A DNA stretch of 64,000 nt from Streptomyces sp. NBC_01351 (GCF_036237315.1 NZ_CP108356.1:124001-188000); one strand, 5' to 3'. Shown: positions 8,191 to 16,559, counted from the first letter of the stretch. Notes: generated from the letters alone by a model not told the origin. Made by a program: numbers and translations.

Positions 8191-8691
8191 GATCCGCGGC
8201 CACTCGTGCGCGATCCAGCGGGCGATCTCCGACTCGTCCCTCTCGACCGCCCGCCGCTCGGGCCGCTGCAGACTCCATCCGAGCCGGCCGGTCAGCAACC
8301 GCCACACCGACGCCCTCGACAGCCCCACTCCCGTCACCCGCTCAACGACGGCGCCGACTCGCTCCAGGGTCCACAGGTCGGCCTCGAAACCATGAGCCTG
8401 GGCTCCCCGCTCCAACGCGGCCCGGACCGTCTCGACCTGGGCGTCGTCCAGCTTGGGCGGACGACCGGTGGCCGCACGCCGCCGCAGGGCCGAAGCACCA
8501 CCTTCCTCCCACGCACGCCGCCATCGCCGCACGCTCTCCGCACACACCCCCACCGCCCGCGCGATCTCCGCATTCGAGACACCGTCCTCGAACAACTCGA
8601 CCGCCCGAACACGACGCGCCTCCGCCAACTGAGGCCGCGACAACGGAGGAAGAGAGGCGCCGGCCGCAGAGGGCGAAGGTCGATAAGCCAC
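8176..8691 (-). CDS. IS630 transposase, N-terminal frame (HTH)
   Basis: A 171-residue N-terminal half with two helix-turn-helix units: RVRAVELFEDGVSNAEIARA (about 27-46) with AESVRRWRRAWEE, then the WLLTGRLGWS region (about 129-138) typical of IS630 proteins just before the catalytic core. It stops at KKGP. On the coding strand the sequence C AAA AAG GGG (8185-8190 and following) would allow a -1 slip into the frame of the DDE half, as in other IS630-type elements with two overlapping frames. It may therefore be one end of a frameshifted fusion protein rather than a free product. Confidence 0.75.
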   Translation of the reverse strand: MAYRPSPSAAGASLPPLSRPQLAEARRVRAVELFEDGVSNAEIARAVGVCAESVRRWRRAWEEGGASALRRRAATGRPPKLDDAQVETVRAALERGAQAHGFEADLWTLERVGAVVERVTGVGLSRASVWRLLTGRLGWSLQRPERRAVERDESEIARWIAHEWPRIKKGP

Positions 8692-8730
8692 CCCGACAAC
8701 CTCCCACCCACACCGCCACCACGCCCACCA

Positions 8731-8748
8731 AACTTACGAAAAGATCAG
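8731..8748. repeat. IS630 terminal inverted repeat, right
   Basis: AACTTACGAAAAGATCAG, followed by TA at 8749-8750. Bases 8745-8747 supply the present TGA stop codon of the neighbouring amidohydrolase. Confidence 0.92.
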
Positions 8749-10184
8749 TAGGCAGAGGCGCGGATGCGGGCGGCGGCGGCTTCGGCCTCGCGGACGACCC
8801 TGGCGGTGTCGACGTCGACGAGGCGGCCGTCGAGTTTGAGCGGCCGACCGTCGACGTACACGGCGTCGATGTTCTCGGGGCGTCCGTTGAAGACGATCTG
8901 GCCGACCCAGTCGAAGCGGGGGGCGAAGTTGAGGGCGGCCGGGTCGAGGACGACGAGGTCCGCCCTCTTGCCGGGGGTCAGTGAGCCCACCCTGTCGGCG
9001 ATGCCGAGGGCTTCCGCGCCGCCCAGGGTGGCCATCCGCAGCACGTCCTCCACTTGGGGGAAGACCCCGGCTTCCATGGAGCGGGCCCGCTGGAGGCCGA
9101 TGGCGGTCTTCATCAGGGCGTGAAAGTCGGAGGTGTCGTTGGTTCCGCCGTCGAGGCCGAGGCCGACCTTCACGCCCCGCCGGCGGAACGCCGGCAGCGG
9201 CATGATGCCGGAAGCCAGGCGCATGTTGCTGAGCGGGCAGTGAACGGCCCGCGCATCGTGGGCTCCGACCGCGGCGATCTCGTCCTCCGTGAGGTGGATC
9301 GCGTGGTTGAGCAGGAGGCTCGGGCCCAGGGCGCCGATATCGGCGAGGACGCCAAGGGGGTCGTCGGCGCGCTGCTCGGGGCGTTCCAGGACGTGGGAGT
9401 TGAGCATGACGCCCAGTTCCTGGGCCGTTTCCCAGTGCGCGTGGTTGAGGTGGCGGGCGGAGCGGGTCGCATGGGTGGCGATGTGGAAGGAGCCCAGCGG
9501 CACCGGGTCCACGAGTTCCCGCTTCACCCGGGCGACCAACTGCCCGTCGGGCTTGGGCGGGTACATCGCGTACGTGAACCGGACCCCTGTGCCGGCCAGG
9601 GCCCGTACGTAGCTCTCGACCAGGTCGTACGCGAAGATGTCCACCCAGTCGACCAGGGTGGTCACCCCGGCCTGTATGGCGTCGAGGGCGGCGAGCCGGA
9701 CGAAGCTGTGCAGGGTGGCGGGGGTCAGCCGGCCGCGCTGGGCGTCGGTACACCGCTGGAACCAGCCGAACAGGTTGCCGTCCGTACAGCCGCCGCGGAT
9801 GGCGGACTGCCACAGGTGGGTGTGGGCGTCCACGAAGCCCGGCATCACCAGCTTCCCGGACAGGTCTTGGATCCGCGCATCGGCAGGGGCCTGGAGGCCC
9901 TGGCCGACGGCAGCGACGGCACCGTTGCGGATCAGCACGTCGGCGTTTTCCAGGGTCCCCAACGGGCCGTGCCCGACGGCCGGATCCATGGTGAGCACCA
10001 GACGTGCCCCTCGGAGCAGGACCGTGCGGGAGCCGGGAGCGTGGGGGGTGATGGGGAGGGCCTGGGTGGCCATCACGCGTGGGGTGGCGCCGAGCAGGAG
10101 CGGGGCGGATGCGGCGAGGCCGAGGCCGGCGAGGAGGTTGCGGCGGCTGGGGGCCCGGGGCGTGGTGGGGGCTGCTGACTGCAT
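8745..10184 (-). CDS. Tat-exported amidohydrolase / metal-dependent deaminase
   Basis: A 479-residue amidohydrolase-superfamily enzyme of the TrzA/guanine-deaminase-like branch. A twin-arginine signal (PSRRNLLAGLGLAASAPLLL, 12-31) sends it out of the cytoplasm. Metal ligands are visible: H121 and H123 (VDAHTHLWQ), His in HIATHATRS, HAIHLTEDE, and the catalytic Asp in LGLDGGTNDTSDFHA. The C-terminal beta-sandwich returns with TPGKRADLVVLD. Start at 10184 has GGGAGGT about 8 bases upstream; the frame is open further up without such a site. The IS630 insertion changed the end from a TAA stop to Tyr plus TGA, which should not harm function. Substrate unknown; an amidine, triazine or nucleobase-like compound is likely. 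Confidence 0.88.
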   Translation of the reverse strand: MQSAAPTTPRAPSRRNLLAGLGLAASAPLLLGATPRVMATQALPITPHAPGSRTVLLRGARLVLTMDPAVGHGPLGTLENADVLIRNGAVAAVGQGLQAPADARIQDLSGKLVMPGFVDAHTHLWQSAIRGGCTDGNLFGWFQRCTDAQRGRLTPATLHSFVRLAALDAIQAGVTTLVDWVDIFAYDLVESYVRALAGTGVRFTYAMYPPKPDGQLVARVKRELVDPVPLGSFHIATHATRSARHLNHAHWETAQELGVMLNSHVLERPEQRADDPLGVLADIGALGPSLLLNHAIHLTEDEIAAVGAHDARAVHCPLSNMRLASGIMPLPAFRRRGVKVGLGLDGGTNDTSDFHALMKTAIGLQRARSMEAGVFPQVEDVLRMATLGGAEALGIADRVGSLTPGKRADLVVLDPAALNFAPRFDWVGQIVFNGRPENIDAVYVDGRPLKLDGRLVDVDTARVVREAEAAAARIRASAY

Positions 10185-10722
10185 GGCGTGGTACCTCCCG
10201 AGGGGAATGACGGAAGGCCCGCCCGGGCAGCGCCGTGACGCGGCGTCAGCCAAAGGCGGGAGGTTAGACGTATACATGCCCAGCGAACGGGATTTCGATA
10301 GCCGTTGGTGGAATTGTTTTTCCGCAGAAGCCGCGTGGATGCCGTCTCCCGGTCGCAGTCGTGGGCCCGGGTGGGGCTTCAACGCGTGTCGAGCACGGCG
10401 GTGACGGCCTCGCCGTCGCGTTGTCCCCACGCGCGGCACCGATCCCGCCGAGTGTACCGGTGTGGTGCGCGCGAGAGAGGAGCCCATCGGGTGGAGCCCA
10501 CCCGATGCCCTGCATCCGATGTCGGGCATCGTGCACTGGATGCAGAACTCGTGTCCTCCACTCAGTGGAGGATGCTCTGCATCGTCACCACAGCCAGGCG
10601 TTCGAGTACCGCATCCGGGGTAGGGCGCGGGCATCACGGCGCGCGGCGGCACTGCCGATCCGGTTCTGCCGGGGCCGGGGCCGCTTCCAGATCGGCTCCC
10701 ACGGCCGGGGCCCGTATCCCTC
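10185..10722. other. Gene-free stretch, hairpin-rich
   Basis: 538 bases between two minus-strand genes. No coding frame looks real. It includes the hairpin cluster at 10485-10572 described separately, and a less GC-rich stretch at 10260-10330 that could carry the amidohydrolase promoter. Confidence 0.5.
10485..10572. other. Cluster of three perfect hairpins
   Basis: Three inverted repeats in 90 bases: CATCGGGTGG/CCACCCGATG (10485-10507, loop AGC), TGCATCC/GGATGCA (10511-10544) enclosing CGATG/CATCG, and TCCTCCACT/AGTGGAGGA (10554-10572). They lie 3' of the NmrA-like gene and 300-390 bases 5' of the amidohydrolase, both on the minus strand. They may act as a terminator, a structured leader RNA or a decayed repeat; the sequence alone does not decide. 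Confidence 0.55.
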
Positions 10723-11574
10723 TCAGCGGAAGTCCGCCGCGTGGTCCATCGCCCAATCCTGGAAGGACCGGGCCGGGGTGCCCGTGATGCGCTCCACTGC
10801 ATCGTTGACCGGCTCCGGATTGTCGAGCATCTCCGCCTGGGCCGGCAATATGGCCTCCACCAGGTCTGCCGGGTAACCTGCGGCCTTCATCTGCTCGATG
10901 GCCTCGTCCAGCGTGACCTCCTCGAACCGCACCGGTCGCCCGATCGCCTCGCCGATCAGCGCCACCTGCCGTTCCTGGGTGATCAGTTCGGGGCCGGTGA
11001 TCAGGGGGCGGGCGCCGAGCAGGGCGTCGGTCGTCAGCGCCTGGACGGCGACCGCAGCCATGTCCGCCTCGTGGATCAGCGGGCGGGCCAGCCTTGCCAG
11101 CGGCGCCCGTACCGCACCGGTGGTGCGGACCTCCTCCGCCCAGCCCAGCGTGTTGCTCGCGAACCCGGTGGGCCGCAGCGCCGTCCACTCCAGGCCCGAT
11201 GCCTCGATCAGCCGTTCCAGCTCCGTGTGGAACATGGTGATTGCTTCGCCGGGCTCCTCCTTCTCGCTCCCGACCCCGGCGGATGACAGGTACACCACCC
11301 GTCGAGCGCGCTTCCCAACCGCGTCGATCACGTCGGACGCGCCCTCGGCGCTCAGGAACGGCCACACCAGGAAGACCGAATCGACGCCCTCCAGAGCCGT
11401 GTCCAGCGACGCGGGATCACCGAGATCTCCGCGTACCGCCTGCACACCCTCCGGGAATGCCGCCTCGCCTCGCACCAGCGCCCGCACGGGCACGCCCGCC
11501 GCGTGCAGTTGGGTCACCACCGCGCCGCCGACCTTTCCGGTCGCGCCGGTCACCAGGATCCTGGGCTGTGTCAT
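10723..11574 (-). CDS. NmrA-like NAD(P)-binding oxidoreductase
   Basis: A 283-residue atypical short-chain dehydrogenase of the NmrA/QOR2-like group. The N-terminal dinucleotide loop is ILVTGATGKVGGAVV (5-19), followed by the basic VRALVRG segment that suggests NADPH, and VYLSSAGVGS and LRPTGFASN later in the Rossmann fold. No catalytic Tyr-x-x-x-Lys is evident, as is usual for NmrA-like sensors and quinone reductases. The start at 11574 is chosen over an upstream in-frame codon because GAGGAG lies just ahead of it. No operon partners are nearby, so its role in the cell cannot be fixed. Confidence 0.85.
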   Translation of the reverse strand: MTQPRILVTGATGKVGGAVVTQLHAAGVPVRALVRGEAAFPEGVQAVRGDLGDPASLDTALEGVDSVFLVWPFLSAEGASDVIDAVGKRARRVVYLSSAGVGSEKEEPGEAITMFHTELERLIEASGLEWTALRPTGFASNTLGWAEEVRTTGAVRAPLARLARPLIHEADMAAVAVQALTTDALLGARPLITGPELITQERQVALIGEAIGRPVRFEEVTLDEAIEQMKAAGYPADLVEAILPAQAEMLDNPEPVNDAVERITGTPARSFQDWAMDHAADFR

Positions 11575-12007
11575 CGGAAACTCCTCGTCTCGCCGTTCGA
11601 TGACACGACTCTCGTACATCAACCAAGGTTCAGGTCAAGCACCGGCCGGAGTGCCCGGCCGCGCGGGCGCAGGGCAGTACGGGCCTGTGCTCCGTACGGG
11701 AACAGGCACCCACACTGCGTGCCTGGGCATGACCTGAGGCTGCGCAGCAAGCGGCGGCCGGCTCCCGCAGGTGCGCGTGCTCCAGTGGTTGAACCCGCGT
11801 GTCACTCCAGGCAGAACTCTCACCTGGGCCTCGGGGTGAGTATCGGTCACGGCGCGGGCTGATGGCGGCCGAGGGCCGGCCGGTTGAGGCTTGCCACGTA
11901 GATTCCGGCTGAAACAGGCGCGAACGTTGCCATCGCTGTCCGGGCAGCCCTGCGCCTTGATCTCCTCCCACAGTTTCCGGGCCTTCCAGCCGCATTCGCC
12001 GCGCAGG
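11575..12007. other. Gene-free stretch
   Basis: About 430 bases with no supported gene. It separates the NmrA-like promoter side from a transposase relic. No strong repeat or operator was noticed. Confidence 0.4.
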
Positions 12008-12109
12008 GCGGACCACTACGAGAAGAAGATCAAGCAGGGAAAACACCACACCCAGGCCGTCCTCTGTCTTGCCAGGCGCCGAGCCGACGTCCCATTGGCC
12101 ATGCTCCGG
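12008..12109 (+). pseudogene. IS110-type transposase C-terminal fragment
   Basis: Thirty-four codons read ADHYEKKIKQGKHHTQAVLC followed by LARRRADVPLAMLR. This matches the last conserved block of IS110-family transposases, where a YYxxK-basic-GKxHxxA stretch precedes an Ala-Arg-Arg helix and a WAMLR end. Nothing upstream in the frame resembles the catalytic domain. A relic of an older insertion. Confidence 0.6.
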
Positions 12110-12148
12110 GCTGCGGCACCTTCCACCAATCGCGTCCGGCAACGGCGG

Positions 12149-12640
12149 TCAGCTGGTATGCGGTTCCGCCAGCAGCACCACCCGGTCGGACGCGACGTCG
12201 AACCCCAGCACCGGATGGCTCTGGTCCCAGTCGCCCTCGGGAGTCATCACCACCGGCTTGCCCAGTCGGCCCCCGATCGCGCGAAGAAACCCGCACAGTA
12301 CGTCCAGCGGCTCCTGCCCCTGCAGCTCCCGCAGGTCAACGTCGAAACCGATCTCGTCAGCCGACTCCAACCGAAAGATCGCCAACACATTCGGCTCGGG
12401 CCAGACCCGCAGATCCGCACACTCGGCATCAGCAGGCCGCGACAGCACCTCTCCAGCACGCGGGAGTGGCATGACCACGGCCCCCTCGGAGTACTCACTC
12501 CGCCAGCCACTCGCAACGATCAGATCGAGGACCGCCTGCCAGTCCTCAACCGTGGTTCCCGCGACCCACACATTTGGAAGACAACCCTCCCACTCAAGGT
12601 CGAAGAACCCCTTGACGTCATCCCACAGCAGCTCAGACAC
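12149..12640 (-). CDS. Unknown small acidic protein
   Basis: A 163-residue cytoplasmic protein starting at GTG. It is acidic and aromatic (WEGCLPNVWVAGTTVEDWQA at about 18-37; FRLESADEIGFDVDLRELQG at about 89-108) and ends VVLLAEPH. I do not recognise the family. Small acidic proteins of this kind in Streptomyces arms often belong to immunity-protein-like groups, but no toxin partner is next to it. It sits between two transposase relics. Confidence 0.7.
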   Translation of the reverse strand: MSELLWDDVKGFFDLEWEGCLPNVWVAGTTVEDWQAVLDLIVASGWRSEYSEGAVVMPLPRAGEVLSRPADAECADLRVWPEPNVLAIFRLESADEIGFDVDLRELQGQEPLDVLCGFLRAIGGRLGKPVVMTPEGDWDQSHPVLGFDVASDRVVLLAEPHTS

Positions 12641-12718
12641 CCGGCAATGCTGCCCTCAACCCCTCTACAACGCACCCCGATTCTTTGACGATACCCAGAG
12701 GGCCCCGGGAGGATCGCG

Positions 12719-12959
12719 GTGATCGTCTTGGCTGTGCTGCGGCACGATCAGCGCCTGGCCGACATGGCCGGCGGCGACGACATCTCCGCCACCACTCCGG
12801 CGCTGGCGCTGGCGCTACGAGCTGATCCACCTGCTCGTCGCGAAGGCCCCACGCCTCGACCGCGCCCTGGAGAAGATCGCCCGGCGGAGCTACTCGGACT
12901 GGGCCCGGCGCCAGGCTCCGGCGCCCGTCCCCCGGCGCCGGCGCCGGCGGGAGGCGTAG
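12719..12959 (+). pseudogene. Transposase N-terminal fragment (HTH), frameshifted
   Basis: The first frame reads VIVLAVLRHDQRLADMAGGD and then DISATT; after a frameshift near 12800-12815 it continues YELIHLLVAKAPRLDRALEKIARRS to TAG at 12957. This is the helix-turn-helix leader found at the start of IS5-group transposases in actinomycetes (RHDQRLADMAGG, then a W-R rich helix). The catalytic domain is missing. Confidence 0.65.
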
Positions 12960-12978
12960 GCCCGTGTGCCGTGCGGGG

Positions 12979-14187
12979 TCAGGGATGGTGAAAGACCACT
13001 TCCGGGTTGGCCGCCGACGGTCCCTCGAGCAGCGGCTGCGCGGTTTCCCGCAGGTGTTGGTCGAAGAAGGCGGCGACATAGGTGCGGGTGAGCGTCAACG
13101 CCCGGTCCGCCGGCAGCGGACTGCGCGGCACGCCGAAGTGGTCCAGGATGACGGCCCCGTCCGTGAAGGTGAAGTGGTCGGACCCGGCGAGAGTCAGCCA
13201 CCGCTTCCAGCCGCCGAACCGCTCCCAGGCCGCGTCCCAGGTGTGGTCCAGGCCGCCGGGCCGGTGCATATCGTCGTCCGTGCCGAGCAGCATGAACGCG
13301 CGGCCGCCGAGCCCCTGTTCCGGCAGAGTGTCATGGAAGGACCCGTCCATGTTGACGCCCGCGCGGATCCGCCCGTCGGCCAGCATCGCGGTCGCCGCGC
13401 TGGCGCCGCCGATGGAGTGGCCGGCCATGCCGATCCGCCGTCGGTCGATCGTTCCGGCGTACTTCCACACAGGGTGCCGACCCGTCAGCCGGTCCAGTAC
13501 GTATGACACGTCCCGGGCCCGACCCCCGGTGATCTTGCTCTCCGGCACCTGTCCCCCGCTCACGGGCTCGCACGCCGCGCAGGTCAGCAGGCGGCCGTCC
13601 GGCGTCTGGATCCCGAAGGACTCATACGCGTGGTCCACGGAAGCCACCACGTAACCGCGGCTGGCCAGATCTTCGGCGAGGGCGGTGAGGGTGTAGCGGG
13701 AGGCCGTGAAGCCGGGAGACAGGACGACGAGCGGGTGCCGGCCGGGCGCCGGGCGTACGTCCGCCCTGGCGTACGTACGCATCGCGCTCAGCTCGGCGGC
13801 GGGTACGGCTTCGCCGAGCCCGTAGCCCTCGACCAGCGCGCGCGTCTCCGCGGTGGTCGCATACGGAGCCGTAGGACCCGTACCGGGTCGCGCGGCGGGA
13901 TAGTGGAGGGTCACCATCAGCTCCCGTCCGCCAACGTCCGGCATCCACGGGTCGGGGCGCGAGCGGTCCACGAGGTGGAGAACGGAGCTGCCAACAGGAA
14001 AAGAGCCGGTAGGGCGCGGAAGTTCGGCCCGGCCGTCCGCCCGCGTCTCGGTCGGCGCCGCGGCCACAGGTCGCGGTACAGGCGGGGCCGAGGGTGCCGA
14101 GGCGGAGGCAGGGCCGGCGAGAGCGAGCGGCGCGGACAGGGCCAGTGCGACTGCGGCGACGGTGAGTGCTCGGGTGAGGTTTGGCAT
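12979..14187 (-). CDS. Secreted alpha/beta hydrolase (PAF-acetylhydrolase/lipase-like)
   Basis: A 402-residue secreted esterase. Residues 1-30 are a Sec signal (basic start, VAAVALALSAPLALA, Ala-rich cleavage site). The nucleophile elbow is GHSIGGASA near residue 255, the oxyanion region is LVVLSPGFTASRYT, GTDDDMH fits the acid loop and GSDHFTFTD carries the likely catalytic His. The fold resembles the platelet-activating-factor acetylhydrolase/dienelactone hydrolase group. GMAGHSIGG and NMDGSFHD are conserved there. It stands alone; promoter and regulation are not visible. A broad-range lipase or cutinase-like role is possible. Confidence 0.87.
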   Translation of the reverse strand: MPNLTRALTVAAVALALSAPLALAGPASASAPSAPPVPRPVAAAPTETRADGRAELPRPTGSFPVGSSVLHLVDRSRPDPWMPDVGGRELMVTLHYPAARPGTGPTAPYATTAETRALVEGYGLGEAVPAAELSAMRTYARADVRPAPGRHPLVVLSPGFTASRYTLTALAEDLASRGYVVASVDHAYESFGIQTPDGRLLTCAACEPVSGGQVPESKITGGRARDVSYVLDRLTGRHPVWKYAGTIDRRRIGMAGHSIGGASAATAMLADGRIRAGVNMDGSFHDTLPEQGLGGRAFMLLGTDDDMHRPGGLDHTWDAAWERFGGWKRWLTLAGSDHFTFTDGAVILDHFGVPRSPLPADRALTLTRTYVAAFFDQHLRETAQPLLEGPSAANPEVVFHHP

Positions 14188-14567
14188 GTCTACGACGCTA
14201 ATCGGCGACAGCGACGGACCGCGTCATACCGCGGTCCCTGCGACGTACCCTGCTGGGCGGATGCTGATGTCAACTCCTGGTATGAGACGCCAACTTGAGA
14301 GCACCGGCCCTCCGCTGTCCTCGCTCATGGGCACACGTTAGTGAGACGCGCACCGCACCGGCATGAGATGTTCCCGCGGAGCATGGTTGCCCAGCACCCT
14401 GCCCTCTGCCGTGGCGGCAGGACGTCTCGCAACTGCAGCGGTACCGCATCCCGGAGGGTGGTGGCCCAATCCTCCTCCAGGAAAACATCATTGGACCCCA
14501 GATGGATCCGAAGCTGGGCTATTTGCCCGGCGACGCCGGGCAAATAGAGATCATGAAGCGCGAGCAC
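14188..14567. other. Gene-free stretch with palindrome
   Basis: 380 bases between the hydrolase start and an IS5 fragment. The only strong signal is the 29-base palindrome at 14519-14547. Confidence 0.45.
14519..14547. repeat. 29-base near-perfect palindrome
   Basis: Arms CTATTTGCCCGGCG and CGCCGGGCAAATAG are perfect reverse complements around one A. It is next to an IS5-type transposase fragment, so it may be a repeat generated by insertion; a dimeric regulator site or terminator are alternatives. No gene starts directly beside it. Confidence 0.6.
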
Positions 14568-14675
14568 GGGCCGATCGGCGAGTCCCATGACCGGCTCCGC
14601 GGCCGGGTCCGGAAACACGAGGGCCGCGAAGCGCAACCGAGCGCGGGGATCACCAAGGCGCAGTCGGTACGTGGG
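14568..14675 (+). pseudogene. IS5-type transposase fragment
   Basis: Thirty-six codons, GPIGESHDRLRGRVRKHEGR then EAQPSAGITKAQSVRG, align by eye with the equivalent block of the fuller IS5 element at 46244-46924 (GEFHDRLRGQVRQREGRNAE, then PTAAIIDSQSVKG). The first catalytic Asp (IIDSQS) has become Lys (ITKAQS), so the relic is dead as well as short. Confidence 0.75.
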
Positions 14676-15024
14676 GTGGACGTGCGGCTCGACCGCTCTG
14701 ACCTGCTGCGACGGGAAATGCATTCCGGGAACGGGCGGGAAGTGTTTTGAGCCGCTTCCGCGGCATGGCTCTGACCTGGGCTTTTCGGGTTTCCTGCAAG
14801 CCCCCGCTTCACTCTCCGCTCCAGGCCACGGGTGTGCAGCAGCTCCAGCCAAGGTTGCACTGCTTCATTGGTGCCCGGGCGCTGCCTGGGGCGTGGCACT
14901 TCGGGTGGACCTGACGCCTGTCGCTCTGCTGAGGTGACGCCGACCGGACGAGCAACGGAAGAGTGGCTGCGTAGGCATACCCCGGGATCAGGCACGAATT
15001 CCGTGAGGACGATCAACTACAGGT
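14676..15024. other. Gene-free stretch
   Basis: About 350 bases downstream of the IS5 fragment and of the minus-strand gene at 15025. No credible coding frame, repeat or hairpin seen. Confidence 0.4.
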
Positions 15025-15501
15025 TTATCGGAGCGGTCCCTGTTCGTCGATGAACACGGTGGGCGTGGAGAGGAACACATCGCTGTTGACCGGGCCGTAG
15101 GCGATGTTGAACGTGTCCAGCCAGTACGACCAACCCCGGATCCCCAGTGCACTGCTGAAGCGGTAGTTGAGCTGCCAGCGCACCCACTGGCCGGGGGCGA
15201 GTCGCACTGCCGGGGGCCGTCGCGGCCGGGGCGGCAGGGCAAACGTGGGCTGGACTCGCGGGAAGACCCGCAGCCGTCCGTCGGCTTCCCGAAGCTGGAC
15301 ATCGACTTTGCCGCGGTCTTCCTGGGTGACATAGGGGTTGAAGCCGTCACGCTCATGCATGCGAATCACCTGTGCGGAGCTGGTGGTCTCGGCAGGCGGG
15401 AGAGCGAAGCCGATCGGGGTCGCGTTCCTGCGCGAGGCAGCCTCCCCTCCCCGGGAATCCTTCGTCCAGGACGTCCGTATCCACTGGACGGTGATCTCCA
15501 T
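15025..15501 (-). CDS. Unknown protein
   Basis: A 158-residue protein of no family I recognise. The start at 15501 (MEITVQWIRTSW) is favoured because GGGAG lies 6 bases upstream; an earlier in-frame codon 11 residues up has no site. It begins and ends with beta-rich stretches (VQWIRTSW; WVRWQLNYRFSSA; WSYWLDTFNIAYG) and a Pro/Arg linker (about 95-110), with no signal peptide. The strand pattern suggests a beta-sandwich. An ISL3 relic follows directly upstream. Confidence 0.65.
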   Translation of the reverse strand: MEITVQWIRTSWTKDSRGGEAASRRNATPIGFALPPAETTSSAQVIRMHERDGFNPYVTQEDRGKVDVQLREADGRLRVFPRVQPTFALPPRPRRPPAVRLAPGQWVRWQLNYRFSSALGIRGWSYWLDTFNIAYGPVNSDVFLSTPTVFIDEQGPLR

Positions 15502-15569
15502 GGCGTACTCCCGCCGGGTCGTCGAGAGACTCACTCTATGCGGCTCTCAAGAATCACGACCTGTCCAGT

Positions 15570-15940
15570 TGTGGTTACTGGCTGTGCCGCCGGGCGGGTG
15601 GCCGTGAGGAGGACGCGCTTGCGGAGGAGTGGGGGTTTTGCCCGGCCGAACATCTGGCGCTTGATCATCTTGATGTGGTTGACCCGGCCTTCCACCGGAC
15701 CGGAGTTCCAGCGGGTGGTCAGGCCCTGAACGACCGCGTCCCAGTCCTGTCTTTGAGGTGCCGGCCGGAGCGGGTGGTGAGGATCTTGGCGAAGGCGCGG
15801 ACGTGTCCATGGAGGGTGGTCAGTTCCGGGCAATGGGCGAGGACGGCGGTGAACCGCAGGCGTTCTTCGTCACTCAGGCGGTCCGAGTGGCGCATCATCC
15901 AGCCGGGGACCCGTCGGACGCCCGGAGGTGCGGGGGCGAC
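15570..15940 (-). pseudogene. ISL3-type transposase C-terminal fragment, frameshifted
   Basis: One frame gives RRVPGWMMRHSDRLSDEERL, ELTTLHGHVRAFAKIL and TRSGRHL; a shift near 15750 then gives WDAVVQGLTTRWNSGPVEGR and VNHIKMIKRQMFGRA. The last block corresponds to LEWSSGKVEGNVNRVKRIKR in the intact ISL3 transposase at 40905-42491, including the final catalytic Glu. The N-terminal two-thirds is missing. Confidence 0.8.
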
Positions 15941-16076
15941 GATGCGGATGCGCCGGCGGCGCCTCGGTCGCAGGTAGTCGTTGATCGTCTGATAGCACCC
16001 GGCCCCCAACCGCGGCCCGCCAGGCAGTCAGCCTGCTGCTGCGCTTCCAGGGCGCACCCGCCCTCGCGGGACGGGC

Positions 16077-16559
16077 TCACGATTCCTCGGCCACGGTGTC
16101 ACCGGAGGACCGGGCCGCCCTTCTTCTGCGGTAGACCACCACCCCGCACACCGCGAGGAGGAGGACGGCCACGGCGGACACCCCGAGGGCCGTCCGCTCG
16201 GCGAAGAGCCTGCCCAGCACTGCGAGCACGCCGAGCCCCGCGGTCGCGTAGATCAGCGCCCAGGCCGCGCCGCCCACGAACAGGGCGGGGAGGTAGCGCG
16301 CCAACGGCATGCGCATGCTGCCCGCGAGGAAGTTGGCGGCGGTCTGGAACCCGATGGTCAAGAAGGAGACGGCCACCACCAGCGCGCCCCACCGCTGGAT
16401 CGCGCGCTCGGCGCGCCGGAACTTCGCCGAGGAGATCCGCCCGGCGAACCTGCTGCGCCGGGCACCGGCGCCGGCGAGCCACCCGACGGCGAACGTTCCT
16501 CCGGCGCGGAGCAAGACGATGACGTACAGGGCTCCGGCCGTGAGCGCGATCTTATCCAC
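16077..16559 (-). CDS. DedA/VTT-domain membrane protein
   Basis: A 160-residue inner-membrane protein with about four hydrophobic segments (ALYVIVLLRAGGTFAVGWLA near 10-29, VSFLTIGFQTAANFLAG near 64-80, YLPALFVGGAAWALIYATAG near 88-107, VSAVAVLLLAVCGVVVY near 126-142) and a basic tail. FAGSMRMPL-type sequence (here FLAGSMRMPLARYL) and the preceding RWG/F-G-F pattern fit the VTT domain of DedA proteins, probable lipid scramblases or transporters. It is shorter than most DedA proteins (about 200). No partner gene is adjacent. Confidence 0.75.
   Translation of the reverse strand: MDKIALTAGALYVIVLLRAGGTFAVGWLAGAGARRSRFAGRISSAKFRRAERAIQRWGALVVAVSFLTIGFQTAANFLAGSMRMPLARYLPALFVGGAAWALIYATAGLGVLAVLGRLFAERTALGVSAVAVLLLAVCGVVVYRRRRAARSSGDTVAEES

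Larger units (their letters stand above)
7594..8748 (-). mobile_element. IS630-family insertion sequence (1155 bp, probably defective)
   Basis: Perfect 18-bp terminal inverted repeats (CTGATCTTTTCGTAAGTT at 7594-7611 and its reverse complement at 8731-8748) are flanked by TA on both sides (7592-7593 and 8749-8750), the usual IS630/Tc1 target duplication. Inside the ends the similarity continues imperfectly for about 15 more bases. Both transposase frames are on the minus strand. The element lies exactly in the stop codon of the amidohydrolase gene. The DDE half carries a frameshift and an Asn at the first catalytic Asp position, so this copy is probably unable to move by itself. Confidence 0.9.

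Noticed and set aside
10185..10802. N-terminal extension of the amidohydrolase frame by 206 codons
   Set aside because: Tat signal and GGGAGGT fix the start at 10184; the extension crosses the hairpin cluster and the NmrA-like gene end.
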